NCBI GenBank assembly: GCA_018221205.1
Contig: JAAOYF010000028.1
Span: 1 to 53,216, forward strand
DNA: 53,216 nucleotides
Direction of reading: 5' to 3'
Source of the DNA: Candidatus Woesearchaeota archaeon
Lineage (GTDB): Archaea; Nanobdellota; Nanobdellia; Woesearchaeales; WJIZ01
Position 1 is the stretch's first letter. Each line of letters starts with the position of its first letter. The notes below the pieces were generated by a model. The model saw only the letters and a program-made list of their open reading frames with translations. It made no database searches and was not told the DNA's origin. The position numbers were made by a program, and so were the translations under genes. Below are positions 41,091 through 48,762 of the stretch, piece after piece.

Positions 41091-41166
41091 ATGTGGTTGG
41101 AAATAACCATATACATTTAAATCTTTCTATTGTATATTGTATGGTTATATCTAACCATACAATATA
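41065..41166. promoter_or_regulatory. Doc-gene operator array with 15-bp palindrome
   Basis: TTAACCATATGTG is repeated at 41065-41077 and 41083-41095, TAACCATAT again at 41104-41112, and a perfect palindrome TATATTGTATGGTTA-TATC-TAACCATACAATATA spans 41133-41166. The TATA for the Doc gene (41113-41122) sits between them. Strong signature of autoregulation of a toxin-antitoxin-like operon. Confidence 0.7.
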
Positions 41167-41191
41167 TTAGCTACCTATCCTTTATAAGTAT

Positions 41192-41263
41192 TTCGGTACC
41201 TAAAACTATACTTCTCAATAGATATGATTAGGTACCTAAGTATTTATATACGTTAGGTACCTA
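41192..41263 (+). promoter_or_regulatory. Transposase promoter with GGTACC operators
   Basis: TTCGGTACCTAA (41192-41203), TAGGTACCTA (41229-41238) and TAGGTACCTA (41254-41263). The last two flank the TATA box TATTTATATACG (41241-41252), 25 bp apart, as in the AbrB-gene promoter; the ATG at 41273 is about 27 nt from the TATA, so leaderless. Confidence 0.7.
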
Positions 41264-41272
41264 CTAATACAT

Positions 41273-42169
41273 ATGAAACAAACAACCAAATGTAAGCATT
41301 GTGGCGAAAGCCACTACATAAAAAAGGGATTTCGTAAAACAGAAAATCGTGGCAAAATTCAGAAATATAAGTGCTTAGATTGTGGAATGTATTTTACTAG
41401 TGATGAAGGCTTTTATAGAATGAGAAACTCTGAAAAGAAGATAACTCAAGCCATAGACCTTTACTTCTCTAATCTCTCAAGCAGAAAGGTAAGAAACTTC
41501 TTTAGAAGGCATTTAGACCACAATGCAAGCCATATAACAGTATTGGATTGGTGTAGAAGGTATGTTCTAAAGGTACAGAAGTATGTGAATAAACTACACC
41601 CAGAATTAAGTGGAGAGTTCTATGCAGATGAAACAGAGATACCAAGAGGATGTAACACTAAAAGAAAAGGTGGCGATAAATTCTGGTGTGCGGTTGATTG
41701 GGGAACAAGATACATCAACGCTACTCTTTATTCACCTAATAATCAGAGTGTAGACGAAGCGGTTGAATTTTTGAAGAAAACAACAAAACACAGAAAGCCA
41801 AAATTTATCCAAACAGATGCAGCACAATTTTATCCAAAAGCAATGAAGAAACTTTTTAGTTCTTGTATCCCTCATGAAACTACATTCGGAAAAAGAACGA
41901 CAGTAGAACATCGTATTAACAACGTCAGAAAGACAGGAAAACATAATGTAAGGATTGAAACCGTATTCTCGAAAATTAAGGACAGAGTTGATGATTTTCG
42001 AGGGTTGAAAGCGTTATGGAGTGCCCCTATCCTCATGGAAGGCATTATCATACAACACAACTGGATTGAAGCCCATACAACAACAGGAAGGATACCCTCA
42101 GAACTGGCAGGGATGAAGATTGATACAGGGGCTAATCGGTGGTTAGGGATGATTAAATCTTCCTTATAA
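41273..42169 (+). CDS. IS6/IS240-like DDE transposase
   Basis: 298 residues. N-terminal zinc ribbon (C7-x2-C10, C34-x2-C37), a helix-turn-helix region at about 55-100, and an RNase-H-like DDE domain with D119 (Y-A-D-E-T-E-I), D182 (I-Q-T-D-A-A-Q-F-Y) and E229 (R-I-E-T-V-F-S-K-I-K-D-R). The last D-E spacing is longer than in IS26. The terminal repeat start and the 8-bp target duplication fit IS6. The frame is intact, so the element may be active. Its end overlaps the 299-residue gene by 17 nt. Confidence 0.88.
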   Translation: MKQTTKCKHCGESHYIKKGFRKTENRGKIQKYKCLDCGMYFTSDEGFYRMRNSEKKITQAIDLYFSNLSSRKVRNFFRRHLDHNASHITVLDWCRRYVLKVQKYVNKLHPELSGEFYADETEIPRGCNTKRKGGDKFWCAVDWGTRYINATLYSPNNQSVDEAVEFLKKTTKHRKPKFIQTDAAQFYPKAMKKLFSSCIPHETTFGKRTTVEHRINNVRKTGKHNVRIETVFSKIKDRVDDFRGLKALWSAPILMEGIIIQHNWIEAHTTTGRIPSELAGMKIDTGANRWLGMIKSSL

Positions 42170-43052
42170 TTCTTAATTCCGTAAATTTTTTCTGTTTTTT
42201 CAGTTTTTCTAGCTCCTTTAAAATTATATCATTAATCTTTTTATTAAACTTTGAATTTTTTGAACTGACCTCTAACTTATCTTCTGCTATAGTAATCCAA
42301 TTAGCATAGGAATCTCCAAACATCCAAAAAAGGAAAGGAGAGTAGATTCTTATTTTACAAAAGTTACTATCATAGTCAAAAGAATCTTTAATTTTTAACT
42401 TCTTGTTCCCGAAAAAGCCCTTCTTGCTAAAAGACTTTCTAAAAATTGCTAAAAGGTCCCTATTTTTAGCTAATTTAAACCTATAAGTGTAGATATTTTT
42501 TAACAAATCTTTATTATAATGGAAATGAAGAGCTACGGAAATTGTAATTAGAATAAGCCCAACAAGCGCCATTGAATAAAGTATAATGTTATTTGAAAGT
42601 AGGTTAATTGCTTGAATTTCATATGGAAGTCTTTCTGTTAGTGTGAGTGCTGAAAAATTTACTTCATTCCTATTTAGAACAGTTGTATAAGCTTGTGTTT
42701 CACTAATCTTCAACAGAAATTGTAATCCTGCTTCAACCATAAGGGAAATCCCAATACCTAAAAGAATTCCTGTGAAGAAAGTATTAATTTTTCTCTTTTT
42801 TTGCTGTTCATCAGGAAGCGTTAAATGAATATCAGTAACCTTATTTTTAATATCATCCAAATCCTTCTTAATTTCGTTTGTGTTAGTTGCCACGAATATC
42901 CTCAATATGTTCACTAGACATACTAAGGTATTATACCCCCCTATTTTAATAATTATCTCATTTACATATATAAATCCAGCGAGTATAGCAAAAAAAGACC
43001 ATATCAATAAAAAAGGCAACAAGAAGTAAGTTATAACAACCCAGTTCTCCAT
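42153..43052 (-). CDS. Membrane protein passenger (299 residues), unknown
   Basis: Hydrophobic helices at about 5-30, 35-55, 88-112 and 150-175, a short charged linker with coiled-coil character (K-K-D-L-D-D-I-K-N-K-V), and a soluble C-terminal half of about 120 residues rich in Lys and Phe. No family recognised. The ATG lies exactly 1 nt inside the right terminal repeat, so its promoter must lie partly in the repeat or flank. AT-rich codons like the rest of the element. Confidence 0.6.
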   Translation of the reverse strand: MENWVVITYFLLPFLLIWSFFAILAGFIYVNEIIIKIGGYNTLVCLVNILRIFVATNTNEIKKDLDDIKNKVTDIHLTLPDEQQKKRKINTFFTGILLGIGISLMVEAGLQFLLKISETQAYTTVLNRNEVNFSALTLTERLPYEIQAINLLSNNIILYSMALVGLILITISVALHFHYNKDLLKNIYTYRFKLAKNRDLLAIFRKSFSKKGFFGNKKLKIKDSFDYDSNFCKIRIYSPFLFWMFGDSYANWITIAEDKLEVSSKNSKFNKKINDIILKELEKLKKQKKFTELRIIRKI

Positions 43053-43080
43053 CCGTAGGTGACGTTTACTTAACAGCCCA
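43053..43080 (-). repeat. Right terminal inverted repeat of the transposon
   Basis: Read on the minus strand: TGGGCTGTTAAGTAAACGTC, then ACCTACGG. Pairs with the left end at 22 of 28 positions. Confidence 0.8.
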
Positions 43081-43088
43081 TTAATTTT
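43081..43088. repeat. Target-site duplication, right copy (TTAATTTT)
   Basis: Direct repeat of 39773-39780. It contains the TAA stop (as TTA on this strand) of the gene at 43081-43863, which therefore kept its own stop codon after insertion. Confidence 0.85.
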
Positions 43089-43863
43089 TCAGACCAGGAT
43101 TTCCGCAGATCCTGATGGCAGTGACGAAGAGAATCAAGTAGAGCGTGATCGCGATCCAGGAGAAATAAACTCCCACCAGGGGTGATTGGACAATAAGATA
43201 GCTCTTGAAGTCAAACGGAATAGTAAGAACCTCGATGAGGATCATGATGGTCGCAGTATGGAACGAAAGAGAGAGCACTTGGGGGAGAGTCACGATGTTC
43301 TTCATCGGCTTGGCGAAGGCATAGAAGAGAAATGCCAGGGGATAGATGATCAGGACGTATTTGACCATATAGGTGAAGAAGAGGAAGACAAAAACACTGG
43401 GCAAGAGGAGCGTGAAGATCAGGATAGTAATTCTTTTTGAGCTTTCCCTGTCAGCGGTGAAATCATATTCACCGAGATCAATGGTCCCTTCCTGGAACCC
43501 TATATCATAGAACAGCCTTTCGTTCGTCAGGAGGAGCACTTCTGTGTCGATCTGTTTGGTATCGGTCGTGTCCAACGTTATAATAGGATTAGTATTGGGC
43601 AGGGAGACGGGCTGGGCAGTCTCGAAATCTGCCTTGATCTTCAGTTCTGCGATGTTCAAGAGAGCCTGATCGAGCTCAGTCTTTATCAGCAGCATCTTCG
43701 GAGCAGCGATGACCAGCATGAGCAGTAATGCGCTAAAGAGCACTGCGAGGAAATATGTTATTGCACTGGAGACTCTCCTCTCCCCTATATAGATATAATA
43801 CCTCGGATGCAGACTCTTCAGGATAAGAAAGATAAAATGCTTCAGCTTTGATCTAACGCCCAT
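43081..43863 (-). CDS. Multi-pass membrane protein, DUF1189-like
   Basis: 260 residues. A first membrane helix at about 35-54, an external segment of about 90 residues, then four more hydrophobic helices between about 145 and 250. The domain layout (one helix, soluble loop, four-helix bundle) resembles the DUF1189 family, but I offer that tentatively. It overlaps the upstream lipoprotein gene by 22 nt, so co-translation is likely. The transposon has inserted precisely at its stop codon. Confidence 0.6.
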   Translation of the reverse strand: MGVRSKLKHFIFLILKSLHPRYYIYIGERRVSSAITYFLAVLFSALLLMLVIAAPKMLLIKTELDQALLNIAELKIKADFETAQPVSLPNTNPIITLDTTDTKQIDTEVLLLTNERLFYDIGFQEGTIDLGEYDFTADRESSKRITILIFTLLLPSVFVFLFFTYMVKYVLIIYPLAFLFYAFAKPMKNIVTLPQVLSLSFHTATIMILIEVLTIPFDFKSYLIVQSPLVGVYFSWIAITLYLILFVTAIRICGNPGLKN

Positions 43864-44882
43864 GTATCTATGACCTCTTTTTCTAATGCTATGATATCAT
43901 TTACCTTGTTTATATTTCTTTCGTCTATCATCTCCTTGAAGAGGACAGAGCTCTGGCGGAATTTTCCTGCCTGCTCCTTATCGTCCAGCCAGTCTGCCAG
44001 CGCTTTCCGGGTGATGAAGCCCTGTTTCAGCTGCTGCTCTGATAGCTCCCTTTTCAATACATTATGGCTGAGGAGGATATCTTTCCTTATGGTGACTTTT
44101 GCCTCTTCCTCGTCTATGGGATCACTTTCCCTCAAGACATACCAGGTGAACAGAGGGCCATAGTCATTCACCTCACTCAGCCATCCGTCGTAGAAATCCT
44201 GGGGAGTGATATCAAGATAAGAAGCGCCGGCCAAGGTGGGGTTGTTGATCTTGATATTCTGATCGTAGCCTACAACCGGAACGAAGATAGGGTCATGGAA
44301 CTTCTCTTTCTCCTGCTGGTATCTCCGCAGCAGTTCGTGATGGAGGTAAAAACGGTCGACTGCGACTATAGGCACTGCATTGGATGAGGTTATCAGCTGG
44401 AGATAGACGATGCTGCCCTGGCCTTTTATGGGGGTGGCTTTGAGATCGTATTTTGCATAGAACTGCCTCAGCTTGCTATTCAGCTCTGCACTTGCGTAGA
44501 ATGCCTTGAATCCATAAAGGGACAGGCGGCTGCCCAAGAATTCTTCCAGGGAGGCACCTTTATCATCCAGCTTAGCAGCCCCGGACAATGCGACGATAAA
44601 AGAATAGGGAAGATCAGGATTGAATCTCCTCATAGATACTGCAGTGGCAGCCACGAAATCAATGCACCCATTACATCCATCATAGATGTTCTCTACAGCC
44701 TTCACGGTATGGCTTGCTGGTGTCTCGGTCCTCAGCTTGAATTCAGGAAGATCTGTTGTCTCTTTTTCCTCAAATGTTCCGGCTGTGGAATTGAAGTCTT
44801 TTACACTCAACTGTACGGCTTGCGGAGTCTCATAGATGCAGCCAGCGAGAATGATAAGTGCAAGTAAAAAGAGAGTTTTCAT
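43842..44882 (-). CDS. Lipoprotein with a possible papain-like (C39) domain
   Basis: 346 residues from the ATG at 44882. MKTLFLLALIILAGC is a lipoprotein signal with lipobox L-A-G-C, so the protein is anchored outside. The domain from about residue 65 has Y-D-G-C-N-G-C-I-D-F-V-A-A-T-A-V and later V-P-V-V-G-Y-D-Q-N, reminiscent of C39-type peptidases (Cys start, G-Y-D turn), but the usual catalytic His is not obvious, so a non-peptidase role is possible. A TATA-like CATTTAATAATC lies about 26 nt upstream. Operon with the DUF1189-like gene. Confidence 0.65.
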   Translation of the reverse strand: MKTLFLLALIILAGCIYETPQAVQLSVKDFNSTAGTFEEKETTDLPEFKLRTETPASHTVKAVENIYDGCNGCIDFVAATAVSMRRFNPDLPYSFIVALSGAAKLDDKGASLEEFLGSRLSLYGFKAFYASAELNSKLRQFYAKYDLKATPIKGQGSIVYLQLITSSNAVPIVAVDRFYLHHELLRRYQQEKEKFHDPIFVPVVGYDQNIKINNPTLAGASYLDITPQDFYDGWLSEVNDYGPLFTWYVLRESDPIDEEEAKVTIRKDILLSHNVLKRELSEQQLKQGFITRKALADWLDDKEQAGKFRQSSVLFKEMIDERNINKVNDIIALEKEVIDTWALDQS

Positions 44883-44907
44883 GGTTGCAACAAGAAGGAG
44901 ATGATTA

Positions 44908-45396
44908 TTAAATGTTTTGGAAAAAGATGATGTCTTTGTCTTCTTCAATCTCGTTGGTTATCGAGAAGATTTTTTCTATTAATTCCTTTATCCTGGCAGT
45001 TTTTGAGCTGTTTTTTAGTGTTGTTAAAATAAATTTTTTCTTACCTGCCCTTCTTATCTCTTTCAGTCCTTTTTCGATGTCCTGGAAGTTCTGGATGGCT
45101 GTTATCGAGATGACATAATCGAAATAGTTGTCTGGATAAGGGATGTTCTCTGCTGGTGCTATCTTGTAGGTTATCCTGTCTTTTTGTCTTGCTCGCTCGA
45201 TGAGTTTTTTTGCAGGATCTATGCCGAATCTTTTACAGGGCCAGGGCTCTGTTGTCAGGCCAGTGCCGCAGCCGACGTCTAATAACTTATCTTCTTGCTT
45301 TGGTTTGAGAAATCTTGCTATAAGATCTATCTTCTTTCTCTGTTCTGCTTCATGCAGTTCTTCATACCCTTCTGCTATATCATCGTAATAACCCAT
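44908..45396 (-). CDS. SAM-dependent methyltransferase (class I)
   Basis: 162 residues from the ATG at 45396 (MGYYDDIAEGYEELH), a common start for UbiE/COQ5-like enzymes. SAM motif L-L-D-V-G-C-G-T-G-L-T near residue 41, acidic D-P-A-K-K near 61 and the I-P-Y-P-D-N-Y-F-D-Y-V motif near 87. Shorter than many members, lacking a C-terminal domain. Substrate unknown. Divergent from the PLP enzyme with a shared TATA segment. Confidence 0.82.
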   Translation of the reverse strand: MGYYDDIAEGYEELHEAEQRKKIDLIARFLKPKQEDKLLDVGCGTGLTTEPWPCKRFGIDPAKKLIERARQKDRITYKIAPAENIPYPDNYFDYVISITAIQNFQDIEKGLKEIRRAGKKKFILTTLKNSSKTARIKELIEKIFSITNEIEEDKDIIFFQNI

Positions 45397-45416
45397 AGTT
45401 TCTGTAAATGGGACAA

Positions 45417-45428
45417 TCTTTTTAAAGG
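45417..45428. promoter_or_regulatory. Symmetric TATA segment shared by divergent genes
   Basis: CTTTTTAAAGG lies about 26 nt from both the methyltransferase ATG at 45396 (minus) and the ATG at 45449 (plus), so one TATA box may serve two leaderless genes. Confidence 0.5.
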
Positions 45429-45448
45429 TTAGCGGCTTAATTTCGGTG

Positions 45449-46249
45449 ATGAAATCTGAGGTCATTGAACTGCTGAAGAAGTATACAGGTAAGAGGACAG
45501 TCTATCTGACGCAGAGGGGCAATAAATCGATCTTTCTTGCATTGAAGATCGTCAAAGCAATGGGCATGACCAAGATCATTGTCCAGGACCAAGGCGGCTG
45601 GATCACCTATCCACAATATATAGATAGGCTGAAGCTGCAGATGGTCGAGTTAAAGACTGACTATGGTCTTTTTGATATGAATTCATTGGGGAAAAGCCTT
45701 GATGGAGAGAGTGCTGTCTTAGTTAACGGCTTATCCGGTTATTTTGCCGATCAGCCTATGGGCATGATCAATTCTCTCTGCAAGCAGAAGAATGCTCTGC
45801 TGATCAATGATGCTTCTGGAAGCATAGGTACGGAGATTGCCCGTTATGGGGATATTGTCATAGGCAGCTTTGGCGAGGACAAGCCAGTCAATCTTCAGTA
45901 TGGCGGCTTTCTGGCTTTTGATGAGCTGGATTTTGATAAAGGCATCTTAGATGATGCAGTGTTTGACGCTGATAAAATACAGCGACTGGCTGATAAATTG
46001 AAGCAGCTTCCTGAACGACTGAAATTTTTTGAGAAGCATACCCATAAAATCAAGAAAGAGCTTGCTGAATTTGAGATTCTTCATTCTGACAGGAAAGGAC
46101 TTAATGTCATTGTCAAATATAAGGATGACCATGAAAGGGAAAGGATTATAAAATACTGCGAGAAAGGAGGATATCAATACGTGGAATGTCCTCGTTATCA
46201 TAAAGTGAATGTTCCTGCAATCAGTATTGAAGTGAAGAGGTTAAAATGA
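45449..46249 (+). CDS. Minimal PLP-dependent enzyme (DegT-like fold type I)
   Basis: 266 residues. Looks like the large domain of a fold-type-I aminotransferase: L-T-Q-R-G-N-K-S-I-F near 24 (phosphate-binding region), L-I-N-D-A-S-G-S-I-G (Asp that pairs with the PLP ring) near 131, and G-S-F-G-E-D-K-P-V-N-L-Q-Y-G-G-F near 150 with a lysine in the place of the Schiff-base Lys. It is about 100 residues shorter than DegT. Substrate unknown. Overlaps the next gene by 4 nt (ATGA). Confidence 0.7.
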   Translation: MKSEVIELLKKYTGKRTVYLTQRGNKSIFLALKIVKAMGMTKIIVQDQGGWITYPQYIDRLKLQMVELKTDYGLFDMNSLGKSLDGESAVLVNGLSGYFADQPMGMINSLCKQKNALLINDASGSIGTEIARYGDIVIGSFGEDKPVNLQYGGFLAFDELDFDKGILDDAVFDADKIQRLADKLKQLPERLKFFEKHTHKIKKELAEFEILHSDRKGLNVIVKYKDDHERERIIKYCEKGGYQYVECPRYHKVNVPAISIEVKRLK

Positions 46250-46638
46250 AACTGCCAGAATCTGCTGAAGAATGCTTTTATTTTACAAATAGGGCTATTG
46301 ACGAAAAAGGATATGCTAAAGCTTTTGTTTTAAAACCAGATTGCCCTAAGTGTGGCAAGGCAAAGATGGGCAAACCAATCGCTAAAGGCAAGGTCAAGAT
46401 ACGGGCTAAAGAATATGTCTGCCCTGCCTGCAATTATACGGTCAGCAAGGAAGAGTTTGAGCCGACCCTGCCGATGAACGTAATCTATACCTGTCCTTTC
46501 TGTGAACATAGGGGTGAAACCACAACACCTTATAAGAGAAAGAGGTTCAAGAAAGTGGATGCGTATGTGTTTGAGTGCGACAGTTGCCATGAGCAAGTCC
46601 CTATAACAAAGAAACTGAAGGATATCAAAGAAAAATAG
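46246..46638 (+). CDS. Archaeal zinc-ribbon protein (130 residues)
   Basis: Four C-x2-C motifs (C-P-K-C, C-P-A-C, C-P-F-C, C-D-S-C) forming two zinc ribbons, separated by basic segments (K-G-K-V-K-I-R-A-K and K-R-K-R-F-K-K). Conserved archaeal zinc-ribbon proteins of this kind are thought to bind nucleic acid or act in tRNA/translation; I cannot name it. Coupled to the PLP enzyme and followed by metS, so a translation-related role fits. Confidence 0.75.
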   Translation: MKLPESAEECFYFTNRAIDEKGYAKAFVLKPDCPKCGKAKMGKPIAKGKVKIRAKEYVCPACNYTVSKEEFEPTLPMNVIYTCPFCEHRGETTTPYKRKRFKKVDAYVFECDSCHEQVPITKKLKDIKEK

Positions 46639-46649
46639 ATTTCTGCGTT

Positions 46650-46661
46650 ATATTTATATAT
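46650..46661 (+). promoter_or_regulatory. TATA box of metS
   Basis: ATTTATATATAG is about 28 nt before the GTG at 46684, supporting the unusual start codon and a leaderless mRNA. Confidence 0.5.
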
Positions 46662-46683
46662 AGTCTATCTATCCTAGATATAG

Positions 46684-48762
46684 GTGATTTCATTCACAGG
46701 AAAAAAACGAATTGTGGTAACGTCAGCGTTGCCGTATGCGAACGGGTCCATACACATCGGACACCTTGTTGAATACATTCAGACAGATATATTTGTACGC
46801 TTTCTCAAGCTGATCGGTGAAGATGCTATCTATTGCTGCGCAGATGACACTCATGGCACCCCAATCTCTATCAAAGCTGAGGAATTGGGCATCAGTCCCG
46901 AGGAATTGATCGAGAAAGTCTCTAAAGAGCATCAAGAGGATTTCAAATCATTCTTGATCGAATTCGATTCTTATTATTCTACCAACAGCCCTGAAAATAA
47001 AGAATATGCAGATAAGATATTTGCTGCACTGAAGAAAAAAGACCTGATCTATACCAAAGAGGTAGAGAATTTCTTTGACGAAAAACAAGGAAGATTCCTT
47101 CCTGATAGGTATGTCAAAGGAGAGTGCCCTAAATGCAGGGCTAAAGATCAATATGGGGATGTGTGCGAGAAGTGCAATGCGACGTATAAGCCAATAGATC
47201 TAGTGAAGCCTTATTCGACAGTCTCTGGGGAGAAACCTATACGGAAGAGTTCTCTTCATTATTTCTTCAAATTGAGCGAGCTGGCTCCGAAACTTGATAA
47301 ATGGCTGTCTTCGAATGAAAAATTGCAGCCTGAGGTCGTCAATTATGTCAGGAACTGGATAAAAGAAGGGCTGCAGGATTGGGATATCTCTCGAGATGGC
47401 CCTTACTTTGGCTTTAAGATCCCTGGCGAAGAGAATAAATATTATTATGTCTGGCTGGATGCACCCATCGGGTATATCTCTTCGACTCAGAACTATTGCA
47501 AGCAGCATGGTCTTGATGCTGAGAAGGATTACTGGAAGAGCAAGGATTCACAGATTGTCCATTTCATCGGCAAAGACATCATCTATTTCCATTATCTATT
47601 CTGGCCGGCTATGCTTTCTGAGTCTGGCTTCAATCTGCCTGATTATTTAGTTACTCATGGTTTTTTGACAGTCAATGGAGAGAAGATGTCTAAAAGCCGC
47701 GGGACATTCTTCACTGCCAAGGATTTTTTGAAGAGATATCATCCAGAGTATCTTCGTTATTATTATGCACGTGCTCTCAGCAGGAAGATGGCTGATATTG
47801 ATCTGGATTTTGCAGATTTCAGGAGTACGGTGAACAATGAACTAGTCGCAAATATAGGAAACTTTTGCTATAGGGCATTATCGTTCTTAGAGAAGAATTA
47901 TGATTCTTCTTTTGACAGCATTGAGGAGGAATCAGAACTGTTCGGAGAGATCATCAAGCTGACAGAGGAGATAAAAACAGATTATCATGATGCCAATTTC
48001 AAGAATGTCATCCAGAAGATCTCTGCTATAGGGAGCCTGGGCAATAAATACTTCCAGGATAATGAGCCCTGGAAACTCATCAAAGAGGATAAGGAGAAAG
48101 TGCAGCGTATCTTAGGGAGCTGTGTCAACATCGTGAAGATTTTAGGAATATTGATCAGTCCTGTACTGCCTGGATTCTTTGAAAAGCTGAAGAAACAGCT
48201 TGACCTTCCATCTTTAGGTTGGAAGGATGTGAATTTTGAGCTTACTTCACATAAACTAAGCAAGGTTTCTATCCTGTTCGATAAGATCGATGAGGAAGAG
48301 GAGAAGATCTTTCCATTGAATCTGAAGGTTGCGGAAGTCTTTGAAGTGAAGGATCATCCGAATGCTGATAAGCTTATGATACTGCAAGTGAATATCGGGA
48401 ATGAGAAACGGCAGGTAGTTGCGGGAAAGTTCAAAGAGTATTCATTGGATGATTTCAAAGGCAAGAAGATTGTCCTTGTCACTAATCTGAAATATGCAAA
48501 ATTGCGGGGAGAGGAAAGCCAAGGCATGTTGCTTGCTGGCGATGACGGCAAAACTGAAGGATTAGTAAGTACTGATGCTGTTGTTGGGAGCCCTATTGGT
48601 GTTGAAGGATATACTACTGGAACAGCCCAAGTGAGTTTTGACAGCTTCAAGAAGCTTGATCTGAAAGTCAAAAACGGGAAGCCGTATTATAATAATACAC
48701 TGCTCAAAGCAGGAGATAAAGAACTGGTTGTTGAGAAGGTCAAAGACGGCATCATCCGCTAG
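46684..48762 (+). CDS. metS: Methionyl-tRNA synthetase
   Basis: 692 residues, starting with GTG. Charges tRNA-Met. Class I signatures: H-I-G-H (P-Y-A-N-G-S-I-H-I-G-H) near residue 24, Zn-binding C-P-K-C-R-A-K-D and C-x2-C (V-C-E-K-C) near 145-160, K-M-S-K-S near 330, and a C-terminal tRNA-binding (Trbp111-like OB) domain from about 580 with A-E-V-F-E-V-K-D-H-P-N-A-D-K-L. Complete. The end overlaps the convergent surface-protein gene by 11 nt. Confidence 0.97.
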   Translation: MISFTGKKRIVVTSALPYANGSIHIGHLVEYIQTDIFVRFLKLIGEDAIYCCADDTHGTPISIKAEELGISPEELIEKVSKEHQEDFKSFLIEFDSYYSTNSPENKEYADKIFAALKKKDLIYTKEVENFFDEKQGRFLPDRYVKGECPKCRAKDQYGDVCEKCNATYKPIDLVKPYSTVSGEKPIRKSSLHYFFKLSELAPKLDKWLSSNEKLQPEVVNYVRNWIKEGLQDWDISRDGPYFGFKIPGEENKYYYVWLDAPIGYISSTQNYCKQHGLDAEKDYWKSKDSQIVHFIGKDIIYFHYLFWPAMLSESGFNLPDYLVTHGFLTVNGEKMSKSRGTFFTAKDFLKRYHPEYLRYYYARALSRKMADIDLDFADFRSTVNNELVANIGNFCYRALSFLEKNYDSSFDSIEEESELFGEIIKLTEEIKTDYHDANFKNVIQKISAIGSLGNKYFQDNEPWKLIKEDKEKVQRILGSCVNIVKILGILISPVLPGFFEKLKKQLDLPSLGWKDVNFELTSHKLSKVSILFDKIDEEEEKIFPLNLKVAEVFEVKDHPNADKLMILQVNIGNEKRQVVAGKFKEYSLDDFKGKKIVLVTNLKYAKLRGEESQGMLLAGDDGKTEGLVSTDAVVGSPIGVEGYTTGTAQVSFDSFKKLDLKVKNGKPYYNNTLLKAGDKELVVEKVKDGIIR

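Larger units (their letters stand above)
39781..43080. mobile_element. IS6-like transposon (3,300 bp) carrying regulator and toxin-like passengers
   Basis: Bounded by 28-bp imperfect inverted repeats (22 of 28 identical) and a perfect 8-bp direct duplication. Contents left to right: 65-residue protein and AbrB-like protein (minus), 52-residue protein and zinc-ribbon/Doc protein (minus), DDE transposase (plus), 299-residue membrane protein (minus). The element is visibly more AT-rich than the flanks. It sits between the stop codon of the membrane-protein gene at 43081 and the cmk promoter. The usual IS6 element carries only a transposase, so this is a large passenger-bearing derivative. Ends and duplication are seen directly; mobility is inferred. 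Confidence 0.85.

Noticed and set aside
42153-42190. Transposon right end right after the transposase gene
   Set aside because: I first looked here for a terminal repeat and found none; the true repeat is at 43053-43080, matching 39781-39808 with an 8-bp duplication.
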